Positions 55,683 to 64,000 of a stretch of 64,000 nt of DNA are shown piece by piece. Source of the stretch: Ruegeria arenilitoris (GTDB lineage Bacteria > Pseudomonadota > Alphaproteobacteria > Rhodobacterales > Rhodobacteraceae); assembly GCF_013032445.1 (NCBI RefSeq), contig NZ_WQCA01000010.1:124001-188000 (forward strand), given 5' to 3'. The notes below the pieces were generated by a model. That model was not told the origin of the DNA, searched no databases, and saw only the letters and a program-made list of their open reading frames with translations. Position 1 is the first letter of the stretch; each line of letters opens with the position of its first letter. Position numbers and translations under genes: made by a program.

Positions 55683-56549
55683 ATGGCAACCCAACATTCC
55701 CGATCCGTTGCTCGCCTGATGATGGCACCCGCAGTGGTCCTGCTGCTTGGCTGGATGCTCGTGCCGCTGACGATGACGCTGTATTTTTCCTTCAAGAAAT
55801 ACCTGCCCCTGCGTGGCGGTGATCTGGGCTGGGTCGGGTTCGACAACTACGTCCGCTTCGTCTCGTCCAGCTCGTTCTGGCCTGCGGTTCAGGCAACGCT
55901 GGTAATCGTCGGCGGCGTTCTGGTGATCACAGTGGTGCTGGGCATCCTTCTGGCGATGCTGCTGGATCAACCGATGTGGGGCCAAGGCGTTGTCCGCATT
56001 TTGGTGATCGCGCCATTCTTCGTCATGCCGACGGTTTCGGCGCTGGTCTGGAAGAACATGTTCATGGACCCGGTGAACGGCTTGCTTGCCCATTTGTGGC
56101 GCTTTTTCGGGGCCGAGCCGATTTCATGGCTATCCGAGGCGTCGATGACCTCAATCATCATGATAGTCTCGTGGCAATGGCTCCCTTTCGCCACGCTGAT
56201 CCTGCTCACCGCGATCCAGTCGTTGGACAGTGAACAGCTGGAAGCGGCTGAAATGGACGGCGCACCTGTTCTGAAACGCTTCTACCACATCGTCCTGCCG
56301 CATCTGAGCCGCGCAATCACCATCGTGATCCTGATCCAGACGATCTTCCTTCTGTCGATCTTCGCCGAAATCTTCGTGACCACCGGCGGTGCATTCGGCA
56401 CCCGTACACTCACCTACCTGATCTTCCAGCGTGTGCTGGAAAGCCAGAATGTTGGCCTCGGATCAGCCGGAGGTGTCTATGCAATCATCCTTGCCAACAT
56501 CGTTGCCATCTTCCTGATGCGCATCGTCGGCAAAAATCTGGACGCGTGA
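55683..56549 (+). CDS. smoF: Polyol ABC transporter permease 1 (SmoF-like)
   Basis: A 288-residue permease of the MalF type with six helices and the EAA loop EAAEMDGAPVLKRFYHIVLPHL near residue 195. It is followed 12 bases later by the second permease. The 105-base gap upstream is the longest inside the operon. Confidence 0.85.
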   Translation: MATQHSRSVARLMMAPAVVLLLGWMLVPLTMTLYFSFKKYLPLRGGDLGWVGFDNYVRFVSSSSFWPAVQATLVIVGGVLVITVVLGILLAMLLDQPMWGQGVVRILVIAPFFVMPTVSALVWKNMFMDPVNGLLAHLWRFFGAEPISWLSEASMTSIIMIVSWQWLPFATLILLTAIQSLDSEQLEAAEMDGAPVLKRFYHIVLPHLSRAITIVILIQTIFLLSIFAEIFVTTGGAFGTRTLTYLIFQRVLESQNVGLGSAGGVYAIILANIVAIFLMRIVGKNLDA

Positions 56550-56561
56550 GGAGGAACGACC

Positions 56562-57392
56562 ATGGCCCGCGCCGTCACAACCCGCTGCAAATCGCTGAAC
56601 ACTGCCCTGGCATGGGCCATCCGTTTGCTGATCTTTTTCCCAATCCTTTGGACGATCCTGATCAGCTTCAAGACCGAGGCGCAGGCGATTGCCAGCCCGC
56701 CGCTATTCCTGAACTTCAACTGGACGCTCGAGAACTACGCCATCGTGCAGGAGCGCTCGGACTATATGCGGTTCCTGTGGAATTCGGTCATTATCGCGGG
56801 TGGCTCGACCATTCTGGGCGTCATCATCGCAGTGCCCGCGGCTTGGGCAATGGCCTTCGTGCCCTCGAAACGCACCAAAGACATCCTGCTTTGGATGCTG
56901 TCCACCAAGATGCTGCCAGCGGTTGGTGTTCTCTACCCGATCTACCTGCTGTTCATCCGTCTGGGTCTGCTGGACACGCGCGGAGGGCTGGTCGTGGTCC
57001 TGATGCTGATTAACCTGCCGATCATCGTCTGGATGCTCTACACCTATTTCCGCGAAATCCCCGGAGAAATCCTTGAGGCCGCGCGGATGGACGGGGCGAC
57101 GTTGAAAGAGGAAATTCTCTATGTCCTGACCCCGATGGCCATTCCCGGCATCGCCTCGACCGTGCTGTTGAACTTCATCCTGGCGTGGAACGAGGCGTTC
57201 TGGACGCTCAACCTGACTGCCGTCGACGCGGCACCGCTAACGGCCTTCATTGCCAGCTATTCCAGCCCCGAAGGCCTGTTCTTTGCCAAGCTCAGCGCAG
57301 CCTCGACCATGGCGATTGCACCAATTCTGATCCTTGGCTGGTTCAGCCAGAAACAACTTGTCCGCGGCCTGACCTTCGGCGCTGTGAAATAA
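56562..57392 (+). CDS. smoG: Polyol ABC transporter permease 2 (SmoG-like)
   Basis: A 276-residue MalG-type permease with six helices and the EAA loop EAARMDGATLKEEILYVLTPMA near residue 168. GTGAGGAGG precedes the ATG. It pairs with SmoF in the inner membrane. Confidence 0.85.
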   Translation: MARAVTTRCKSLNTALAWAIRLLIFFPILWTILISFKTEAQAIASPPLFLNFNWTLENYAIVQERSDYMRFLWNSVIIAGGSTILGVIIAVPAAWAMAFVPSKRTKDILLWMLSTKMLPAVGVLYPIYLLFIRLGLLDTRGGLVVVLMLINLPIIVWMLYTYFREIPGEILEAARMDGATLKEEILYVLTPMAIPGIASTVLLNFILAWNEAFWTLNLTAVDAAPLTAFIASYSSPEGLFFAKLSAASTMAIAPILILGWFSQKQLVRGLTFGAVK

Positions 57393-57404
57393 GGAACACG
57401 ACAC

Positions 57405-58400
<996 letters not shown>

Positions 58401-58404
<4 letters not shown>

Positions 58405-59174
58405 CACGTCTGGCAGGAAAAACCGCCCTGATCACCGGGGCCGCGCGTGGCATAGGGTTGGCCTTTGCCAAAGCCTATGTGGCAGAAGGCGCGCGTGTCG
58501 CAATCGCCGACATAGACATCCAGCGCGCGCAGGAAGCCACAGACGAAATAGGCGAGGCAGCGGTCGCAATCGAGATGGACGTGACCAACCAGCAGAGCAT
58601 AGATGAGGCCGTCGACAAAACGGCCGCCCTTCTCGGCCCCATCGACATTCTGATCAACAACGCAGCCATCTTTTCGGCAGCGCCAATCGCTGAGATCGAG
58701 CGCGCCGACTATGACCGTGTCTTCAACATCAACGTCGCCGGCACACTGTTCACGATGCAGGCCGTCGCGCGTCACATGATCGAGCACGGAACCAAAGGCC
58801 GGATCATCAACATGGCATCACAGGCTGGACGACGGGGCGAACCCCTGGTCGCCGTGTACTGCGCAAGCAAGGCGGCAATCATATCCCTGACCCAATCGGC
58901 CGGACTGAACCTGATCTCTCACGGGATCAACGTGAACGCCATAGCTCCGGGTGTAGTGGACGGCGAGCACTGGGACGGTGTTGATGCGTTCTTCGCAAAA
59001 TACGAAGGCAAACCCCTTGGACAGAAGAAACGCGAAGTGGCGGCGGCCGTCCCCTATGGCCGGATGGGACGCGCTGAAGACCTGACCGGAACGGCGGTGT
59101 TTCTGGCCTCGGACGAGGCCAAGTACATCGTCGCACAGACCTATAACGTTGACGGCGGAAACTGGATGAGCTGA
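58401..59174 (+). CDS. smoS: Sorbitol dehydrogenase, short-chain type (SmoS-like)
   Basis: This SDR oxidises D-sorbitol to fructose and galactitol to tagatose. Its 257 residues match SmoS closely in layout: TGAARGIG near residue 13, [23 protein letters not shown] near 153 and the family-specific [14 protein letters not shown] and C-terminal NVDGGNWMS. It shares one base with the mtlK start (TGATG). Confidence 0.9.
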
Positions 59175-60685
59175 TGAACCCTGTGACGAAGGCAAACCCT
59201 CCGGCGCGGCTGCGGCTTGACAGCCTGTCAGACCTGCCGGAAACAGTAGGGACACCTGTGTATGAACGCTCCGACCTTACGCCGGGCATCGTTCATATCG
59301 GGCTGGGCAATTTTCACCGTCCCCATCAGGCCTGGTACATACACCAACTAATGCAACAAGGTCAGGCTTATAACTGGGCGATCATCGGGGCTGGTGTAAG
59401 AAACTATGACGCCGAAATGCGAGAGCGTCTGCTTGAGCAGGACTGCCTGACCACCTTGATCGAACTCGACCCGCAAGGAGTATCCGCCGAGGTGATCGGC
59501 CCGATGATCGACTACCTGCCGATTGAGGACGACAACGCTGCTCTGATCCGTAAGATGGCGGACCCATCCATCCGGATTGTGTCGCTGACAGTAACCGAGG
59601 GCGGGTATTTTCTGGATGCCAACACCGGGGCCTTCGACACGGATCACGAAGATATTCGCCATGATGCGAGGAATCCTAGCCAGCCCTGCACGGCTTTTGG
59701 CGCCATTGTAGCGGCTCTAAAGCAACGCCGGGAGAACGGCCTTAAGCCCTTTACTGCGCTCAGCTGCGACAACCTTCAGGGCAATGGCAGGATCCTGCGA
59801 AAATGCGTTGTTGACTTGGCGTGCCTGTCGGACCCTGATCTTGCCGATTGGATCGACCGGAACGGCGCATTTCCCAATTCGATGGTGGATTGCATCGTTC
59901 CCGCCACGACGGATCAAGTGGTATCGCAATGCCTCGCACTCGGTGTCGATGACCATGCTCCGGTCTCTCACGAGAATTTTCGCCACTGGGTGATCGAGGA
60001 TGACTTCTGCGCCGGACGGCCGACCCTCGAGCAGGTTGGAGTAACCCTGACCCACGATATACATAGCTACGAGACGATGAAACTCCGCATTTTGAATGGA
60101 GGACACCAACTGCTGGCAAATGTCGGGGAAATTCTAAATGTCCCGACGATTGCAGACTGTATGCAGGACCCGGACATTGCGGCGTTTTTCAAAAAAGTTC
60201 AGGCTGAAGAAATTCTGCCTCATGTCAAAGCCGTCCCCGGAACGAACGCGAAAGATTACCTTGATTTGGTTGAGAGGCGATTTGCAAACACGTCAATCCA
60301 CGACTCGACGCGCCGGGTCGCGTTCGACGGATCAGCGTGACACCCTGGGTTCCTCCTGCCGTCGCTGCGTGATGCACTTGCGTCTGGCTCTTCCGCACAA
60401 GGACTCGCTCTGGCCGAAGCATTCTGGTGCAGGATGTGTGCAGGTGTTCGAGAGGACGTATCTGAAATCGCGCCCAATGACCCTCAATGGGAGAACCTTC
60501 AAACGACCGCGTTGGCGTCCAAAGACGACCCCAAACTCTGGCTCGAACAACGCAAGTATTATGGCTGCATTGGCAGCGGCAGGCACTTTCCCGCTGTCTT
60601 CGCCCACTGGCTGACCGCGATATGGCAGCAAGGCAGCCGGGCGGCTATAGCTGAATACTTGGCGAATGACTCGAAATCACGCTAA
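59174..60685 (+). pseudogene. mtlK: Mannitol 2-dehydrogenase (MtlK-like) with an in-frame TGA
   Basis: A long-chain polyol dehydrogenase that oxidises D-mannitol to fructose. The N-terminal motif GIVHIGLGNFHRPHQ and the catalytic-helix lysine region ETMKLRILNGGHQ are intact. After AFDGSA the frame meets TGA (60338-60340) and then continues in the same frame with HPGFLLPSLRDAL, AFWCRMCAGVRED and so on to a final stop at 60685, giving the usual ~500 residues. Relatives have Arg at this point, so CGA to TGA is the simplest change. Truncation removes the C-terminal ~115 residues unless readthrough occurs. Confidence 0.85.
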
Positions 60686-61217
60686 TCGCATTTGCTAAGC
60701 GCAATCAGGCGTAAACTCATCTTGCCGTATTCGACAAACCGAGGCCGTGACGTTTCTAAGAGACGCGGGACTTCCAAAGGCAGCGGCGCGACACTTTACC
60801 GCCGGTGGGTAAGCACAACAGTGTCACAGGAATGCAGGCACTTTGGCAGGTAGAACGCCACCGTAAAAATATACTCAACAATTTCATGATGTTAGTTTAC
60901 CAAGTGGCGGACCGAGGAGCAACCCAATATTTTCTATTACTGTTTGTTATATATTTATAAAAATACGCCAATCAAAATACATACCACTAAATATACCACA
61001 ATGAGTACGAAAACTGGCGTTTCAAAGCCTCAGGTTCGAGTATGACGGAACGACCGGTAAGACAGAACTAACATACACTCATAAAAAATGCCGCGAACGT
61101 CTTCTTCCGGCCCGCTCTACCCGATGCTGAGAGGTGCACGAGAGGCAGCTATTGCCAATAGCTCATCTAAGCGTGAGTACTACAGCGGGAAAAAAAGAAT
61201 GTTAGGGGTGGATTTAC
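60686..61217. other. 530-base intergenic region, partly very A/T-rich
   Basis: No gene is supported. The stretch 60860-61090 is markedly A/T-rich compared with the window (runs such as TTATATATTTATAAAAATA near 60950). GGGAAAAAAAG lies before the SDR start. It may hold the SDR promoter or be a boundary of acquired DNA. Confidence 0.35.
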
Positions 61218-61964
61218 ATGCCGCAAAACATAGCCATTGTTACAGGCGCTGCGAGAGGCATCGGACTTGCCACTGCACGCTTGTTGGTCAGTCAGGGAGT
61301 AGGCGTTGCACTGGTCGATCGAGATGCTGAGGAGCTTGCCAAGGTTTCCGAAAATTTAGGCCTCGCGCTGCCCTATGACGTGTCTGTACCTGATCAAGTC
61401 GAGCAGATGGTTGACGATACGCTGAAAAACTTTGGCCGGATTGACACACTCGTCAACAACGCCGGAATTGCAGATTTCGGGCCAATTGAAGGCACCACCT
61501 TTGAGCGTTGGCGGCGCGTCATGGAAACTAATCTAGATGGGGTCTTTCTTTGCTCGCAAGCGGCTACGCCAGCTTTGCGGGTTTCGAAAGGGTCTATAGT
61601 TAATATTGCATCAATCTCAGGTTTACGAGCTTCGACGTTACGCGTCGCTTATGGCACGTCTAAAGCCGCCGTTATGCACTTAACTCAGCAGCAAGCCAGC
61701 GAACTGGGTGAATACGGAATCCGGGTCAACTGCGTATGTCCCGGCCCTGTGCGTACGAAACTCGCGATGGCTGTCCACTCGCAAGAGATCATAGATGCAT
61801 ACCATGATGCCATACCTTTGAACCGCTACGGCTCAGAAGACGAAATTGCGCGGGTAATTGCCTTTCTCACATCTGATGATGCGAGCTATGTGACGGGGCA
61901 GATAATCTCTGTAGACGGTGGGTTCCAAAGCACAGGAATTGGCCTCCCAGCCTTGCGCCAATAG
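61218..61964 (+). CDS. Short-chain dehydrogenase/reductase C
   Basis: A classical SDR of 248 residues: TGAARGIG near residue 9, NNAGIADF, NIASISG, YGTSK and C-terminal SVDGGFQS. The Tyr-Lys spacing is standard. Its codon choice is more A/T-rich than the polyol operon next to it. It stands alone, so its substrate cannot be guessed. Confidence 0.85.
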   Translation: MPQNIAIVTGAARGIGLATARLLVSQGVGVALVDRDAEELAKVSENLGLALPYDVSVPDQVEQMVDDTLKNFGRIDTLVNNAGIADFGPIEGTTFERWRRVMETNLDGVFLCSQAATPALRVSKGSIVNIASISGLRASTLRVAYGTSKAAVMHLTQQQASELGEYGIRVNCVCPGPVRTKLAMAVHSQEIIDAYHDAIPLNRYGSEDEIARVIAFLTSDDASYVTGQIISVDGGFQSTGIGLPALRQ

Positions 61965-62284
61965 ATATCAGCGCGAGAACCGGACATTACTGTCGAGATG
62001 CCGAGCGGCTGCTTCGTCCGCACTGCGGCCACTGATGCACTGCGCAACGGACGACTGCTCCGAGCCCATAGTTCTTGATGCTGCATCTCGCACGAATAGC
62101 TGCGGAGCGAGGTTTGCTGACATTGGCGTATGTAAGGCGGCTCAATGCGGAAATTGGCAGTGCGTTAGCATGACGCAGTGCAGCATGTCGAAAGTCGCCT
62201 TTCGTATAGATCGTGCAGTTGCCAAGGCGCTCGGTCAGAGACCGCGTTCGAATGTGATTTCAAACATCAATAAGATCTAAGACG
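61965..62284. other. 320-base intergenic region, no gene seen
   Basis: Convergent gap between the SDR and the second universal stress protein. A plus-strand open frame from 61918 runs through it in a different frame from the SDR, without a ribosome site, and looks like chance. Confidence 0.3.
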
Positions 62285-62692
62285 TTACCTGATCACGTGA
62301 ACGGCGCAGTGTGCGTGCCGGACAACACGTGCCGCAGTAGATCCAAGCAGATAATCCTGCAGACCAGGTTGATGGCTTGCGATCACAATGCATTCGGCAC
62401 CGTTAAATACCGCATAGTCGATGATACCGCGGCCTGCGTGACCTTCGACGATCTCGATCCGGGCATTCGTCAAGCCATTTAACAAAGGCGTCAACTTTTC
62501 CGAAGCGACGGCTTTGACACGTTCCAAATGATCAATGGGAAGCAAGTTACTCGTGTATTGAGGCAGATGTTCGACGACATGCAAGAAGGTGATTTGACCA
62601 TCGCCGGAATTGAGCGCACGCGCAACGTCAACAGAGCGCGCCGTGTCGCGGTCATCATCCAGCGAGATCGGAACGAGGATATTATGATACAT
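62285..62692 (-). CDS. Universal stress protein (UspA family) 2
   Basis: A 135-residue Usp with N-terminal MYHNILVPISLDDDRD and the ATP-site pattern ASHQPGLQDYLLGSTAARVVRHA. The C-terminal third is very similar to the Usp in the sulfonate module. It lies downstream of matB on the same strand with 126 bases between. Confidence 0.85.
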   Translation of the reverse strand: MYHNILVPISLDDDRDTARSVDVARALNSGDGQITFLHVVEHLPQYTSNLLPIDHLERVKAVASEKLTPLLNGLTNARIEIVEGHAGRGIIDYAVFNGAECIVIASHQPGLQDYLLGSTAARVVRHAHCAVHVIR

Positions 62693-62818
62693 TTAAGTTC
62701 AAGCTCCTGAAGAATTAAAAATCAACGGCTTAAAGGTAAAGCAATCGTACCTTCAGGCCGTTGAAGTATGGCCCGCAGCATTGTCGAGAAGAGGGCTGAC
62801 GGACCGGGGAGTGTCATC

Positions 62819-64000
62819 TTACGCGGCCACGAACAGGTCCTTGTATTGCTCACGCAGGATGTTCTTTTGAACTTTGCCCATAGTGTTGCGAGGCAGTTCA
62901 TCCAGCACGATCAACTGCCGGGGATGTTTGAAACGCGCAAGGCTGTTGCACACCGCGATCTTCATCTCTTCAAGGTTCGGGGTCTCACCTGGTTCGGCGA
63001 CGACCACACCCAACACTGTTTCGCCAAAATCGGGATGCGGCACACCCACCACGGCGCTTTCCAGCACCCCAGGCTGATCATCCAGCAAAAGCTCGATTTC
63101 CTTTGGATAGATATTATAGCCACCCGAGATGATCAGGTCCTTGTTGCGGCCAACGATATGGACATAGCCATCCTCGTCGATCCGGCCCAGATCACCGGAG
63201 ACAAAGAACCCATTCTCACGCAGTTCGGCGGCGGTTTTTTCGGGCATCTGCCAGTAGCCCTTGAACACGTTGGGTCCGCGTACCTCGATTTCACCGATCT
63301 CGCCCTGCGGCAGGGGGTTGCCGTCTGAATCGCAGATTTGCAGTTCGACTCCGGGCAAAGGAAAGCCCACCGTGCCCGCGCGGCGGTCGCCGTCATAGGG
63401 GTTCGAGGTGTTCATGTTGGTCTCGGTCATGCCATAGCGTTCAAGGATGCGATGGCCGGTGCGTTCTTCGAACTGCACATGGGTTTCTGCCAGCAGCGGG
63501 GCCGAGCCTGAAACGAACAGGCGCATATGCGCTGCCAGCTCTTTGGTGAACCGGTCATCATCCAACAGGCGGGTATAGAAGGTTGGCACGCCCATCATGG
63601 TCGTGGCCTGCGGCATCCGCCCGATGATTTCATCCAGATCGAACTTGGGCATGAATACGATGCTGCTGCCCGCAGCCAGTGTGACATTGGTTGCCACAAA
63701 CAGCCCGTGAGTGTGAAAGATCGGCAGCGCGTGCAGCAGCACGTCGTCGGATGTGAAGCGCCATTCCGTGACCAGCGTTTGTGCATTCGACAACAGGTTG
63801 TTCTGGGTCAGCATCGCGCCTTTCGACCGGCCCGTCGTGCCCGAGGTATAGAGAAACGCCGCCAGATCATCACCGTCACGATCAACGGTTTCAAAGCCGA
63901 CAGGCATGGCTGTTGCCTGATCCATCAGACTTCCGCTGCCATCAGCGTTCAGGGTCTCCACTTCCGCTCCCAGCTGCGCGCCGACAGGTGTAAGTTTCTC
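62819..64000 (-). CDS. matB: Malonyl-CoA synthetase (MatB-like), 5' end beyond the window
   Basis: An ANL-superfamily acyl-CoA ligase. The AMP-binding signature YTSGTTGRSKGAML and the later ERYGMTETNMNTSNPYDGDRRAG, SGDLGRIDEDGY and C-terminal lysine motif PRNTMGKVQK are visible. The MTETNMN...DGDRRAG stretch is characteristic of MatB, which makes malonyl-CoA from malonate. About 393 of ~505 residues are present; the frame stays open to the window edge. Confidence 0.85.
   Translation of the reverse strand, partial: EKLTPVGAQLGAEVETLNADGSGSLMDQATAMPVGFETVDRDGDDLAAFLYTSGTTGRSKGAMLTQNNLLSNAQTLVTEWRFTSDDVLLHALPIFHTHGLFVATNVTLAAGSSIVFMPKFDLDEIIGRMPQATTMMGVPTFYTRLLDDDRFTKELAAHMRLFVSGSAPLLAETHVQFEERTGHRILERYGMTETNMNTSNPYDGDRRAGTVGFPLPGVELQICDSDGNPLPQGEIGEIEVRGPNVFKGYWQMPEKTAAELRENGFFVSGDLGRIDEDGYVHIVGRNKDLIISGGYNIYPKEIELLLDDQPGVLESAVVGVPHPDFGETVLGVVVAEPGETPNLEEMKIAVCNSLARFKHPRQLIVLDELPRNTMGKVQKNILREQYKDLFVAA

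Overview
The window is GC-rich, densely packed DNA from an alphaproteobacterium, most likely a marine Rhodobacteraceae (Roseobacter-group) strain. The evidence is the gene set: a sulfopropanediol/sulfopyruvate module, a sorbitol/mannitol operon laid out like the Rhodobacter smo/mtlK operon, MttB-family methyltransferases without pyrrolysine, TRAP and betaine-type ABC transporters, and cobalamin riboswitches. Almost everything is catabolic or transport; the only RNA gene seen is one tRNA-Met. No phage, CRISPR or secretion genes were found.

Layout. 0-2.4 kb: a decayed three-gene operon (beta-propeller-like secreted protein, MbnH-type haem protein, MbnP-type copper protein). 2.7-8.3 kb: a four-gene operon with start/stop overlaps (hydantoinase A and B, a HisC-type aminotransferase, an Asp/Glu-racemase/maleate-isomerase-type protein). 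8.3-12.5 kb: the facing sulfonate module (hpsN-like dehydrogenase, universal stress protein, comD, comE) with a divergent LacI regulator. 12.5-17.2 kb: a LysR regulator plus two pseudogenes, a dimethylglycine/sarcosine-dehydrogenase-like gene and an MttB-like gene. 17.2-23 kb: two ureohydrolases around a betaine-type ABC importer whose permease has an unusual N-terminal extension. 23.5-29.2 kb: two AspT-type antiporters and aspartate 4-decarboxylase. 29.6-38.2 kb: an amine/aldehyde catabolic block (GlxA-type and GntR regulators, DapA-like lyase, aldehyde dehydrogenase, FAD oxidase, two SDRs, an intact MttB homologue). 38.7-43.9 kb: alpha/beta hydrolase, tRNA-Met, a possible recombinase remnant, a Zn/Mn-type metal ABC importer, and two divergent cobalamin riboswitches, one of them cut off from any gene by an IS3 remnant. 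43.9-51.3 kb: SnoaL/HxlR pair, IclR regulator, TRAP transporter, GMC oxidoreductase. 51.6-60.7 kb: xylB, LacI regulator and the smoEFGK-smoS-mtlK polyol operon, with a frameshift in smoK and an in-frame TGA in mtlK. 61.2-64 kb: an SDR, a second universal stress protein and matB running off the end.

How it works together. Each block looks like a self-contained substrate module with its own transporter and local regulator: C3 sulfonates, guanidino or quaternary-ammonium compounds, aspartate/alanine, amines, a TRAP/GMC substrate and polyols. The cobalamin riboswitch upstream of the metal importer makes cobalt its predicted cargo. At least six genes carry disabling lesions, so the region appears to be losing capacity (or contains some assembly errors), notably in copper handling, methylated-amine demethylation and polyol use.
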